Assembly: GCA_045637805.1 (NCBI GenBank)
Contig: JAZUAE010000012.1
Span: 165,704 to 229,703, forward strand
DNA length: 64,000 nucleotides
From: CAKVLG01 sp045637805
GTDB taxonomy: Bacteria > Bacillota > Clostridia > Christensenellales > UBA1242
Direction: 5' to 3'
Both the position numbers and the translations under genes were made by a program. Numbering within the stretch: position 1 is the first letter of the stretch; the number at the start of each line of letters is the position of its first letter. This document shows positions 19,675 to 33,500 of this stretch, in pieces. The notes below the pieces were generated by a model, which worked only from the letters and a program-made list of their open reading frames with translations, did not search any database and was not told the DNA's origin.

Positions 19675-21480
19675 CTAATCTTTGTTTATTTTCTTGCGGA
19701 CGGCAAGTATTATAACCAAGAATATCAGGTTTATGACAACCAGTACCATGCCAAGTATTTGTAGCATTGACCAAGAGTCGGTTTCAACCGCTGAAGCTAA
19801 CACGTAGCCAGTAATTTCATTGCCGTCAAGGTCGTTGTATTTAACTTGCAGGTACTCGCTGTCTATTCGGCGTGTTTGTATAACGCGCAATCTATCACCA
19901 CTTGCGAGTTTACCGATAACCTCACTGTTTCCGTCAGCATCTTTATAGACATTGACGCCTGTTTTAAGGTAGGCATTTGTTACAACTAGGTTGTAGTTAA
20001 TATACTTACCATAAACTCGGTCTTCTAGAATGAATCCCGTCTTGCCGTTGACTTCAACTAACAAGAATTTGCGCCCGCCCATCTCAGCATCGCACAGGGG
20101 TGATAAAATCCTCACTTTGTCGTTCTTTGAAATAGTTGCGAGTATACTGTTGCCCTCAGCTTCACCGGTCACATTTGTTGGAAGGGTGAAGAGGGAAGTG
20201 CCTTCTATTACATAAACATAATTATGTGGATAATTTGTGGCTTGGAGCGAAGAAAGCTCTGAGCTTTTTATATATCCGAAAATATTTGCTCCGCTATAAA
20301 CTGCTAAGCAATAGCTGTATCCAAAGTCGGCGCCATCAGCTGTTGGTATTGAAAGCAATGCTACGTGCGTGCCTTCTGGAAGCGTGGTGCCTTGACTTGA
20401 ATAAGGCGATAAGTAACAAACCTGCTCGCTTGTGAGCTTGTAATACTTAATCGCGCCAACATCATAGTCCTCGTTTGTAAACAGCTTGTTTGAAATAGTT
20501 TTTTGAAGCTCAAGTTCTATTACAAAAGGCTCAGTATTAGTTTTATTTAATGTGCAAATGTTTGCTTTAAACTCAGCTTCATTTAATTTTAAAACAAGCT
20601 TGTTTTTATAAGCGGAGGCGACTGATGTGTTTGTTATTTGGCTTGTGCCAAGACTAGTTAGTGCTGGCGAATCCGATGTGTTATATGTGTAATAGTTGAT
20701 TGATGTGTCGGATATTGTTAAAATTACCGTTTCACTATCGATTGCAGAAACGTATAGATTGTTTGCTGCACTGTCAAGTGAGAGTGTTGTCCAAGTATCG
20801 ATAGTGTGAGGTGAAGAGATATTATACGAAAAAGTATAATAGTTTGATGAAGATTGTAAGAGGATTTGTGCGTTTCCGCTATCCTCAGAAAGAATATATG
20901 CAGCGTTTATTCCGCCTGATAAGCTTTCAAGGAATGACTGACCAAAAGAAATGTTTAGCGCAGATTCAATCTTTGAGTTTTCCAAATTGATAGAAAGCAG
21001 CGTGAGAAGAGTTGTTTCTTCAGCCTTTGGGATCAAAAGTAACAAAATCTCAGTTGCTGACTTTTCAAATAAGGAAACGCTTTCAACGCTTTCAAAAGAG
21101 GTTGTTTCGGTTAAATTTTCAACCGAAACTGGCTCTAATGTTGCTGCGTTATATACTTTTACTTCATCATTTGTAAGAACAAAGAGGTTGGAGGCTGATG
21201 CGGCAATGTCAATAGGTGAGTTAACAGCTATTGACTCGTTTACTGCAACAGTGTCTTCGCTCATGTCTAATTGTTTGATTTTACCATCTAAATCATCATA
21301 GACAAAGATGTAGCTTTCGTTATTACAGATAATTGATGAGTCGCGAACAAAGAGGGTAGAAATCTCTACACTTTCTGCACTTGCGCTAGAAAGCACATTC
21401 TGCGAGCCAAAAAAGCCCATCGATAATATAATGAGAATAAAACAAATTAAATATGTTGTAAATTTTTTGGCTTTTGTCAT
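19675..21480 (-). CDS. Secreted membrane-anchored protein with beta-propeller-like and SH3 domains
   Basis: A 601-residue surface protein: signal peptide (FTTYLICFILIILSMGFFGS, about 8-27), then about 280 residues of short beta repeats (SIICNNESYIFVYDDLDGKI, NLFVLTNDEVKVYNAATLEP, NNLYVSAIDSETVILTI) that look like a six- or seven-bladed propeller, then two or three bacterial SH3-type domains (about 340-420, 425-490 and 495-570; e.g. TGVNVYKDADGNSEVIGKL). A C-terminal membrane helix (LQILGMVLVVINLIFLVIIL) and a basic tail complete a type I topology. SH3_3-type domains usually bind peptidoglycan. A TTGACA promoter lies just upstream. The gene at 43693-44559 has the same C-terminal plan. Confidence 0.8.
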   Translation of the reverse strand: MTKAKKFTTYLICFILIILSMGFFGSQNVLSSASAESVEISTLFVRDSSIICNNESYIFVYDDLDGKIKQLDMSEDTVAVNESIAVNSPIDIAASASNLFVLTNDEVKVYNAATLEPVSVENLTETTSFESVESVSLFEKSATEILLLLIPKAEETTLLTLLSINLENSKIESALNISFGQSFLESLSGGINAAYILSEDSGNAQILLQSSSNYYTFSYNISSPHTIDTWTTLSLDSAANNLYVSAIDSETVILTISDTSINYYTYNTSDSPALTSLGTSQITNTSVASAYKNKLVLKLNEAEFKANICTLNKTNTEPFVIELELQKTISNKLFTNEDYDVGAIKYYKLTSEQVCYLSPYSSQGTTLPEGTHVALLSIPTADGADFGYSYCLAVYSGANIFGYIKSSELSSLQATNYPHNYVYVIEGTSLFTLPTNVTGEAEGNSILATISKNDKVRILSPLCDAEMGGRKFLLVEVNGKTGFILEDRVYGKYINYNLVVTNAYLKTGVNVYKDADGNSEVIGKLASGDRLRVIQTRRIDSEYLQVKYNDLDGNEITGYVLASAVETDSWSMLQILGMVLVVINLIFLVIILAVRKKINKD

Positions 21481-21499
21481 AATTTCACCTGTAATTTAT

Positions 21500-21529
21500 A
21501 TTTTACTCTGACAATTAAGTGTTTGTCAA
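21500..21529 (-). promoter_or_regulatory. Promoter of the SH3-domain membrane protein
   Basis: On the minus strand TTGACA (21524-21529), 18 bases, TAAAAT (21500-21505), then AGGTGA before the ATG at 21480. Confidence 0.6.
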
Positions 21530-21537
21530 ATTTTTGT

Positions 21538-21571
21538 TTAGCTACTAGGATTTTCCTAGCAGCTAAACTGT
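21538..21571 (-). terminator. Hairpin downstream of the giant gene
   Basis: GTTTAGCT.CTAGGA-TTT-TCCTAG.AGCTAAAC with a single mismatch. There is no long T tract, so it may be a weak terminator or an mRNA 3' stabiliser. It lies between the giant gene and the promoter of the next gene. Confidence 0.5.
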
Positions 21572-21598
21572 TTGTGTTTGTTCCAGTTAGAAGTTGTC

Positions 21599-24500
21599 TT
21601 ACATAAAGATATTTCTAAATGGAGAGTTGTTTGGCAATTTGTTAATGAGGTTATCAATAAGAGCTATAGTATAGACTGCAACGCCAGCTACTGAAAGGGC
21701 TAAGAGAACTGTACCGATTACTGTTGTTGCAAGACCAGCAGTGAAGTAGGTTAATAAACCAACACCAACAGCTGTAACTGTTGCGATACCAATAATTCCA
21801 GCAGGAATTTCGTCCCAGTCACGGTCTTGGTAGTAGATTCTTTGGGTATCGTCGAGTGATATTTGAAGATGAGTAATATCTTTACCGATCGATCCTCCAA
21901 ATGCATTCTTTTCAGGAGTTGTTGATGTGAACGCTAGGGTTTCAGCCTCTACTTGTGGACCTTGTTTTAATGAAAGTATATTAATAGCTTCTTGTATTGT
22001 CATTTCATTGCTTTGAGAAGAACTATTAAGTGCAGATGTACTTTTTGCATCGTGTGTTCCAAGAACACTTGTTATTGTGAAACCACAATTTGTAAGAGTT
22101 TTATAATATTTATAACCCTTGTCAGCCCACCAAACAATTCTAGGTAAAATCCATGTCTTTTCCGAAACTGATAAATTTGTCTGTTCAGCGTTATGGACTG
22201 TTACGTAACTATCAAACCTGATTGTATCACCAAAGTTGTAGTTGGTTGCAATAAGGTCAGCAAAGTTAGACGATTGATAATTTTTTACATTTCCACTTGT
22301 ATAAATGTCACTATTTAAGTATTCCATGTATTTTCCTACGTTAATAGTTTTGTACTCGAAGAAATTGTTTAAATCATCATAACCTTTAAAGTTTGTATCA
22401 AACAATATGTTAATAAGTCTATCTATGTTTAGGAAACGTTTAATGCTTACATCGCCACCATGATCAAGTATATCTGTAATGTTAACATATCCAGTTGAAA
22501 GTATGTTGTTTTGTATGTCTTCATTTATATCAACTGAAGATAAGATATTGATCAGTTGAACAATGAATGTGTAAGCTGCAGCATATAAGTTGTTTCTTTG
22601 TTCTGATCCATTAAATCCAACACCCCAAACAATATTTCTTTTAAGTTCTTCCGCAAAAGATCTTTCGTTTTCTAGGAAAGCATCTACATGATTTTTAGGA
22701 GTATCAGCAGGGTTAGGGAAGTATGTGTCAAGCATAGCGTTTAGTCTTGAAAGATAAGTTTCAGTACCCTTAATGATTGTTACATACATTCCTGAAAAGT
22801 TGTTTGTAAATTGTTTATATGCATTTCTAAAAGTATCCTGATCTTTATATAACTCTCCAAGATAGGTTACTGTTTTCGCATTTTTGCCTTCCCAGTATTT
22901 ATTGTGGCAATCAGCTTTTGGATAATTATTATTATCTGGTTCACCACCGATATCAGTAAACTTTAAATCGACGATTTGCGCGTTATACATGAAGTTTGCC
23001 TTAATATTAAGGTTTATGTTAGATGGCATAGGGTCGGTGTCTTGTCGGTTGATGTAGAAGCCACTAATTTGATTACTTGATGTTGAGGTTGGCATATTTG
23101 TGCTGAGAATGTTTTTACCAGAGTATAAGTCGTAAGCATAGCTGTCGTTTTTAGTGTAATCTACAGCAGAAACATTGAATGAATGCGCCGTTACAACATT
23201 GTCTTGGATAAGGCTATTTTTTGTACCCATTTGAACGTTTACAACAGGGAACGCTCCATTTTCGTTTTGTACGAAAAGTTTGATGGTGATAGTCTTATTA
23301 TCAAAGTCTATGTCTAAGCGTACTCTTTTCTTTACGTCGTTATAATATGTGTTGATATCTTCTGGTGTTGAACCGAAAGATATGTTGATTAAGCCTTCAA
23401 TTAATGAGTAGCCTTCATCTTTAATGCGATCATTGTTATCAACCTTTTCAATGTAATCGTTAATATGGGTAAGCGTTGTGTTTGAGTAGTAAGACATTAT
23501 AGTGTATATCTGAATATTTTTGTTGTTTTCAGGATTGTATATTTCACTTAGTCCGTCGAAATCCGTCTCATCTTCAATAGGAGTGTATTTGATATAGTAG
23601 TTAGAACCACTGGCATGTACAAGATAACCGCCATCGTACATATATCTAAAGTAAGGATCTGAACCGTCAGATATGCCATTTACGTAAACAGGTTCATTAT
23701 TTTTATAAATGAGGTGACCGGTTGCTTTTGATTTTGCAAGGTCGATGAGGTTAAGACCGATTTTTGTAAAGTATGGTAGCTTATGTCCTGAGTCATCAAC
23801 GTTTGTATATACATAAGGTGAAAGTGAATTTACGTCTTCCTCTTTATTAATCTTGTGAACTTCCTCTGTGAATACAATTTCAGTTGAAGATTCTCCTTTG
23901 TCGGTAAGAGTTGTTACACCTAAGATTTCAGCAAGTTTAATATTAATTACAAGAGACTCAGACAGATAGAACGCGTTGATGGTTATATCTTCTGTAACTG
24001 CATAAACCTTAAGGTTGTTTCTGCTCGAAAGCTGAGATTCAACTGCGTTAATTTGCATTGTCTTGTTGTAAAGACGGTTTTCGGTATCACCGGTAATTGC
24101 TTGTGGGTTATAGATGCTATACGATTTTGTCGTAGCCTTTAAGCCGTCGTAGTCTATGTTCATTTGATTTTTATACGATGATATATCTGCATCAAGGTCT
24201 GAACCGTTGTTAAATTGTATATCGCTACCTGTCCAAGAAAGAACTTGTGATGAAAGTGCTGTGTTTGTATCAACCCAAGCTGTATTTGTGGTTTTATAAC
24301 CTGTCCAACCAACGATCTTAAATCCAGGGTAGTTGATTGATGCAAACATTGCGTTACTGTTAGCTTCAACTAAAAGGTTACCAGTAACTGAACCAAGATC
24401 TGAGTTGTGAACTGAGTAATCTGTTGGCTCAATAACGATTTGTTGATCTTCTTCATCAAGAATAGGAGATTCTCCATCTAATGCAACAGAGGCTTCAACA

Positions 24501-27500
24501 TTGTTAACTGTAATCTTGAATGTTTTAGCTTCATATAGAGCAAAAATTAATGTATCTGCAGAAATTGTTGCATCAGCTGTGTAGTAATTACCAGATATAT
24601 TGTAGTTTGAACCTATTTTAATCAAACTCATGAGTGAGTTTAATGGAGAAGTAGGCTCAGACACTGCATCTATATAATGGTTCAACACTTCCTTGTTTGA
24701 AAGGTTAGTCGTAACATTTGAAAGTGGACTAACGTATGCACTTGTAACGGAATAGAAACCTTTGAAGAAATAATTATCTTTAATCTCAGCTTTGAGTGTA
24801 ACAGATGTATCCTTTGCAATTATTACGCCAGAATTATTAAGACCTGTGTACTTGTTAAAGATATAATCAGTTGTCTTATTACTTGAAGCAGATGTTGAAA
24901 CTTCTGCTTTTTGATCAGAAGATAGTGCTGCATCTTCTTGAACACCTATATCAGTAGTTTGATTCTTATCGGCAAGTGATAGAATATATGTATCTTTAGT
25001 TTTCCATGAATTGTTAATTAATTCATATAAATATTTATTGCGAAGTGCAACAAATTCCTCGCCGCCATCAGCTTTAGTACTGTCATATAGATTCTTCAAC
25101 TGATTTATTATTACGTCGATTCCGGTTGAGAAGTAGTTGACATTGATTATTTTTGAAAGTAATGCGTAATCTATTCCAAGTTCAATATTAAATTTTGTTT
25201 GGATAGGTGTGTTATAAGTTTCGATATCGATAGCTTTTACGTCACGAATCATTTTTGATATATATTCTTCTTGTGCTCCAGTTGGGAATTCCGTTATCAA
25301 AATAGCACTGAGTGGATTTTTATCCAGTAGAGGATATGTATCAAACGAGAAGTTGTCTTTAGAGTATGTGCTTCCTTCAATCATATAGCCAAGACCATGA
25401 AGCGCTGAAAGAACTATAACAAATTTGTTTTGAGGAATTGATTCATGATAGTTGAATGTAATAGCTGTATCTGCATTTGCTGTAAATACATGAGTAAGTG
25501 TTTGAGCAAGTATAGTTTTGCCATCACTGTCTAATGTGTTTTGTATCGTATTAAATGCGGTAATATCAGACAATGATTTGTTAACTTTCTTGGTTGCAGA
25601 TAGTATATATGGGATAGAATCATTATTCTTACGTGTGTACGTAGAACTTACACGAACGAGAAGGTGAGGCTCTACATAAGCACCAGTTGTAGAAATTTGT
25701 TGCCATGAGCTGTTATAGTAAACTTCAAGTTTTTGTGTATAATCACCATCATAAGTTGTAGTATTAGTGCTTTTAACTACATTAACGCTTGGAGTAACTA
25801 GTTTTATTGTCTGAATTTGAATTGTTGAGTCAACTAAGAAATTTTCAGTATTGATTGAAATAGAATTGTCGTATTTATTTGTGTTTAAAATTTCTAATGT
25901 TTTAGCATTAACAAAGTTCGTTATGCGGTAGTGGTTATACTCATAAACAGATGCTCCGCTTAAAATGTCTGTTGTTTCTATAAAATCACATGGGGTAATA
26001 GTGAATTCAGAGTATCTACCAACAGGATAAACAATAGTTTTGTTAGAGCCTTTTAATTGATAAGTATAATTATTCTCGCTTTCGATATACGAAACTTGTG
26101 TATCTGCGCTCAACTTATAGTTATAACGATTATTTTCTGTTGATTTTTGTTCATAGTCTTTATTGTTTATGTAGATATCATTATCGAAATCTATTGAAAT
26201 TGTACGAGTATTGATTGTTAGATGTGCGTATAATGAATATCTGTAACCCGATTGACTTCCAACTGTTGATCCCGCATGAATGCCATCTGAAAGGGTAACG
26301 CGGCTGCTTGTTGTAAATATTCCTTTAGATAAATCACGAGAATTTGAATAACCATTCATTGTGAATGAGTTGTTTACGGCATAAATCTCAAGTGCGTGAG
26401 CATCTGATAGGTGACAATAAACACTTTTGAATGTTATTTCTGTTGAAGTAAATTCTGTAATTTCAAGTTCTTCAGTGCTTCCGTCAGGGTAAACTATTCG
26501 AGCTTTAATTAAAGAATTGATGTCTGTATTAAACTCTTTAATATCTGCTATAGCATAGATTTGATAAACGATATACCTTGAGTGGTTAATCATAACCTGA
26601 TGAATTGATGAGTTTGAAGTTGTAGGATTGAATATTATTTCATCTACAGCTCCAACAATATTAAACGTCATATCAAATTTGTCGTTGTTGTAAGAAACAT
26701 TTACGAAAGAGTCTCTTGCTATCTTTAAGAAGTCATCATCTGATTTACTAGATAAAGCTAATATTACACTCTTCAAATCAGATTCGTAGAAGTCACCAGA
26801 TTTAAGTGAACTTATATAAGGATCAGAATTTGATTCACCTGTCCAGTTAGCGGTATCAGTGTTTGAATCAGCGTCATACATATAATATGTGTAAGTATCT
26901 TCATCAAGGGTGTAATCGTTAGGATCAATACCATTAATGTAAAGTGATACAAGTTTAACATAATATGGTTTGATTTGAACGTCATATTTTGCAAGAAGCT
27001 CATTACTTATAGTTATCTTTATTGCCTTAATTGCATAGCCATCGCTTGTAGGTAATAATGATGGATACTTTGTTACTATAATAGATGTAGGTGCAACGTC
27101 TGTTATTCCATAAGATTCGCCTTTTGATGTCTCTGTGAAACTTTGATTAAGTATCTGGAAGTCACTATCAACGCCATTAACCTTAATCATTACGTGACTG
27201 ATTGCGTAGCCATCAATGCTTGAAATGTTAACAACGTTGCGGTCAAGTTCTGTTACACCAAAGCCGAATGTGTCTTCTTGGTTTTCAACAATAACTTGAT
27301 GTTCAATTCCAACAGTTGCAACAATATCTTTTGAATCAAAGTTTAAAGCATAGAACTGATAAGCTGGGGTTTTGTTAGATCCAGGAATTTCAATATTATT
27401 CACTGTGTATGACATGTGCATATCAATCTTGTTTCGGTTTAGAAGGTAGATTGTGATAAGTTCGCCGTGTTTAGCAGTAAACTTAGCAGTATCATTTGTT

Positions 27501-30500
27501 TCCTTTGTAAAGTTGAATGATTGAATCTCTTTTCCACTGTATATGTCGTTAACTATTACAACGTATTCAACATCAGACTCTTCATTACCTTCAACTTTGA
27601 ATGTAAATTCGTATTCGTCTCTAGTTGTTGATTCCTTTATGATAGATGATATGTCTACAACTTTTGTTATGGTGCTTGAGTAGTTACCATTAGAAACTTT
27701 GTAAGTAATGAGATAACCAACTTGTACTGTTTCAAATGAGTGGGCAACATCTGTTATAGCTATTTCACCGACTTCGTCAAGTGTCATGTCGTTGACATCA
27801 CCTTTTTGAGCAAATCCATTAATTACGCTACCAGTAAAATTATAACTTGTGCCAGCTAATACTTTAAAGTGATAGCTGTTATCATTATATGCAGATGATA
27901 GGAAGTTGCCTAATGCGCTTTGAACATATGATGATGCTATGTTACCAGTTATGTTGTATGTATTTAGGTCAAGTGTGCCATCGAGTGTAACGTTATATGT
28001 GATATCAACTAATTTAACAAACCTTGCAACCTTGTGGATAATACCATTAGATATTGCGCTGTTGTAATTATTTGAAATCTTGATGTAAGAAGATCCTGTC
28101 TCCTTAATTTCAGCATACCAACCGATGAATAGGTAAGTATTGCCGTTATAAGTTACTGTCGGAATTGACGCATCAAGCATTGTAAGAGCTGATTTGTTAA
28201 CCTTTGTAAAGGTTGAGCCATTGTCAGAAATTTCAAAGCTTTCAGATTTCTCATAAGTGTCTGGAGCTGCTGTCTTGTCATACTTAGCAATTGTTGCTAT
28301 GTTTTTCTCAACTGTGAATGAAAAACTGTTTGAATATGAGTACACAGAGATAGAACTTGATGGTTGTTCATTATTGTAAATATAGAAACCTTGGAAATTA
28401 TAGTTTACATTAACCTGATTATTAATGTTATCTTCTGTTTTTCTTATATTGATCTCAGTGCCGTAAGGAACACTTGTTGTGTAAGAAAGGACAGATGATT
28501 CAGGTTTATACAGTGTAAGAGGTATAGTAGCATTGAAAGTTTCTGAATAAGGATATTTGAAAGCAATAAGCAATGTTTGGTTTAGGTCGTCGGCATAATC
28601 ATTGCCTCCGATGAGATCTATAACTGAATCGGCATAGTTACTATTTTCAACAGCTAAACGAATATCTATGTTGAAGTTTTTAACAAATCTTGCTTCTATA
28701 ACAAGGTGATTTGCTGCATTGAATGTATAATCAACATTTGCAATATTGCTATAGCTACCAAATTTATATTCGCCGTTAATAAAGTAACCTACGAATGTGT
28801 ATCCTGTATTAACATATACTTCTGGAAGTGTAATACTTGTACCGATATCGCTTACAGTGAATATTGTTTTTTCAGGGGTGCTAATTGTACCACCGATTGC
28901 ATTGCTTTCAGCCTCGCCATTGATTGTTCTAGTAACGTATGAAATGTTGTATTTTGTAGCATATTTAGCAGTAACTTTTGCGGTGTTTAAATAGTAAGAT
29001 GTTCCTGAAAGGGTATAGTTAAAATCAGATGAAACAAATTCGTCATTTACATACCAACCGAGGAATATATGTGTCTTAATGTTGTCCGCAACTAACATTA
29101 AATCAATATTTTTTCTTATTATAAACTGTTTGCTTTCATAATTATCAAGACTAATAGAATTAATTTCACTGAAAATGCCTTGCTTTGAATCTGTTGCTGG
29201 ATCAATGTAATCGTGAACAAAAGAACCAAGTGCTTTAACTGTTAGGCTTGAGTTGTTTGAAAGTTCGCCATCAACTTCACGAATTACAGTTACGACATTT
29301 GTTTCAAGGAACTTAGCAACAATCATCAATTTTTTAGTTTCGTTAGTCATGTCTTTTGTGATTGTAAAACCTTCGTTAGATGAAACAAACTTGCCGTTTA
29401 CATACCAACCAGCAAATGTTAATTTGCTAGACTTTTCAATCATTGTTATAGTTGGCTCGATTGTTTTAGGGTAAGCAATTTCTTCAGCATATGAAAATGT
29501 TTTTTCAAATGATCCATCGAAATGGAATTTAAATATATATGCATTTGTTGGTTGACCGTCAACCTCAGGTATGAAGTTAACAACAATTGCGCCTGTAATT
29601 CTGATTAATATATTAGTAGAGTCGCTTGATTGCTCTATAAAATATTGATCAGCATAAGGTGTATCTATATATTTAGTAACAATAGGTTCTTTTGCAGAAT
29701 AGAATGTGAATGAGTTTTTATACACATTACCTGTAAGACCTTTAGTAAACAATTCATTGCTTAAAGTTACAGTTTTGTTGTGTCCGTATATATCCACATA
29801 GGCGATATGGATTTGGAACGTATTTTTCATATCGTCTAAAGTATCGCCATCGTTTAAGAACACTTCAGTATTGTATGTGTATTGTTTGTATTTATTATAT
29901 TCAAACAATAAATCAACAGTTTTTCCAGCATTTTGACTGATTGCTGGTACTTGATAGTTAAAGTTAGTGTCGGTAGAAATTAGTGTGCCGTTAGCCTTCA
30001 TTCCAGTAAAGGCGTAACTAAACAGTGTTGTAGTTACATATTTGCTAGGAACATCAATGTTTATAACAGTGCCTGCAGGAACTTTAAATGAGTCCCTTAG
30101 TATTATATGTTCAACTTCTGAACCATACTGATTTTTGTATCTAAAGTATAATGATTGTAAGTATAAATAATAATTATCACTAGGTACTTGTTGGCTAACG
30201 TTTATTGTAATGTATGGAACATAACATATTTTAATATCCATGTCGCCAGTAACAGTTGCTTCATATGAACCATCTGATGGGATATTTTCTTGCTCTCCGT
30301 TAACAAATATTTTAACAGGGATTAAGCCGTTTATTTCAGTTGTTAAATTTCTAATCGTGAATTCATCACCGATTTCTAGTGAGTCTATAGAAAATGTCGA
30401 TACTTTTGGTGATGACGGTTGCAATATAGCCAAATGGTAACCATCGAAATTAAAATATGCTTTAAACGCTTTTGGTTTTCCTTGGAGTTCAACACTGTCA

Positions 30501-33500
30501 TATTCTAATAATTGAATATTTGCTTTATAGACTATAGTGTAATTAATAACAATATTGTTTATATCTTTATCAAAGTAATTACTATTGATACGAAGAGTGA
30601 GGTCGTCAATGTTGTCAATTTTTTGTTGATTAACTGTTATGCTATCTACTTCGAATGAGTCTTGAGTTGTTATTTCTATGTTAAGACTTGTGCCGCTCAT
30701 TATATAAGTTTTATTATTATAGTTAACAACGTTGTTACAAGAATCATTAACTGATAAGTTGTATTTGCTTTGTGAGATATCATAAGAACCAGCTCCTTCA
30801 AAGCCTTCAGCATTTGTGAGAGTAATTTCTTTTATGAGTACAAATTGCGCTGTAACATTTGAAAATCTGATTTGTGAAGCTTGAATTGTAAATATTGTTT
30901 CACTAGATAGACAAATATAATCAGTGAACCAACCCATGAATGCATACAATTTTCCATCATGTTCAATTATTGTATTGTCAATGGAGAATGTAATTTTTGT
31001 TTCGTCATCAAAAGCGAACACAGAACTATAATTAATACTTGCATACCCATTCATAGCCCCAAGACCTTCACCAGTTGTGCCAACGTATTGACCATTATAT
31101 GTTAGGTTTATTATATTCTCAAAAGTTGTATCACTACTTATTATAGGTGAAGCATTTGATGTGCTCACTGATTCATAGAGTGATGTATCAACTGTTATTT
31201 CTACTATTGCAGGGATATGAGCTTTAATATGATAGAGCATATTATCTGCACTTAGATTGTATTCGTTATTAATTTTATTATCTTCGTACAAGAACTTGAT
31301 AGGGAATGGGTTAGCATGAACATTATAAAATACATCATTTTCGTCCTTAAAACCTTCAGATGTTGTTTTTGCACTATTGTTGATATAGTAATTTTCAAGC
31401 TTATCATTTAATCCTGAATTTACGATTTCAAGGTCAGATCTTTCTCTATCAAAGTAGCCATAGATGTGTAGGTCAAGACCTTTGAGCTCTGCAGTGAGGA
31501 GCGCGTTAGTATCATCTTTTGCGAATTTAATAAACGATCCAACAGTAGCGTCTAAGTTGCTAGAAATAGATCCATTAGTCGCAAAGTAGTTGCCAAGAGT
31601 AAAGTTTGCACCATTATGATAATTCTTACCATTTTCTATTTTATAGAATCCGGCTACTTCAAAGTAGAAGAGTAGGATAGGTTTAACGTCATCAAACTCG
31701 AGAGAAATTGCGTTATTTGGAATGTCAAGCACGCCGTTTTCGTTTTTGTCTTCACCGTCGTCAAGCTTGCCGTTTCTATTTAAATCTTCATTCACTACGA
31801 ATAAGAATTGACCCATGTCGATTGTGAATGTGTTGGTGTCATTTAACACAACATCTGCGCATTTTATTGCGTCGCCGAGGTAGTTTCTAACGTTTGTGGT
31901 TAAAATAGTATCAGTTATCTGTTTTTCACCGTTTGTACCTGTAAGTTTAATGTTGTCATTGCTTAGACTGAATCTATATCCGCCGTTTGGTGTTACAGTG
32001 ATGTCAATATCTTGGTCGATGAATACTTTACCAGTAATTGTTGTAATATTATCAACTGTAGTATATGTGAACGATTTACCATCATATTGATATGAATGAA
32101 TAATAACGTCCATCATAGTGTTGTCGAACTTGAATTCGAAGTCTCTTATTCTCTTGAATAGGGCAATGATACTTGTGTCGGCATTAGAGTGAGTTACATA
32201 AGGAAGGGTGAGATCACTGCTCATAAGCTCATAATCTGTCCACTTTCTTGAGATTGCACCATACTCATCAATAACTTCTTCACATTTAGCTTCATACCAG
32301 CCAAGGAATGCAACGTCGTCTGGAAGTGTAAAGCCTTCAAACCCTTTAAGTAAGAGCATTGTGCTTTCTACTATTGAAAGGTCTTGTGTTTGATAAGAAT
32401 TTACAGATTCATTATTTTTAGGTATGTATATCGGCATTTGGAACTCTTTATAGAAGTTCATTGTAGTTGAGCCCGCAATGTCGGTATAAACAATAGGGTC
32501 AACGAGAGTTGTTTCAGTGTCAACTGCGTTCATGAACAAATATCCGAGCATACCGCCATCAGCATATATGGTTGATGAAAACTCTGGAATGCTATCTGTA
32601 TTGTAAATAAGTGAACCATTAGCGTTTACGCCATCGATAAGCATTGATTGTATGTTGAATGTGTAGATTACAAGTCCAGAAAGGTTGAAGTAGTTAACAA
32701 TGCCTGACATGAATGGGCCAACGCCTTTTGCTAAATAAGACTTTGTTTCATCATAACCATTCTTAGCGAAGTTTGCATATTTGATTATTGTCTTTATTGA
32801 TTCAAATATTTGATCCATGTCGGTTGTTATCTCGGTAATTTTACCACCAAATAAATCAAATAAGAATTCACCATTTTGATCAGCATATACATCTTTTGTT
32901 GTAACGCCGCCAACAAAGAATGCAAATTCATCTTTAACGGCTCTGTTCAGCTCAACCATAATATTTGTGAATTCTTCGCTGTTTGCAGATTTCTTTTGTG
33001 CTTTAATGTAGCTTCCTTCACTAATTCTCGTATTTCCTGATTCAGGACTTAAAATATCTTTTACATCCGCCCAGTTTTTCAAGCTGAAGAGTTTTGTTGT
33101 TGAATTATAGTTAATATAATTTGTTAACAATACACCTTCATTATCATATAAGTTGAAGAATTTTTGGTAGAAGTCATAGTCACGACCGGCTAGAATGTCA
33201 CCAACGAGTGACATAGCACGGTATGGGTGACGGATAAGATGAGCATTGTCGTTTTCAGAAGTGTCTGCATTTCTATCAAAAGTTATCTTGAATATATAAT
33301 AGAAATAGTCAACTTGTTCGACGCCATCGCCCTGTTGATTTTGAGTATGTAAATCAATATAACTTTCTTCAGGCTCTAGGATAGGGGTTACGTTGTATGC
33401 AGTTGAGCCAAGGCCGAGAGTATGTATCGCTAGGCTGTAACCACGTTTTACTTTAACAACATAGATTGTGGTTGTGTTAACATCAAAGAAGAAATCAGTG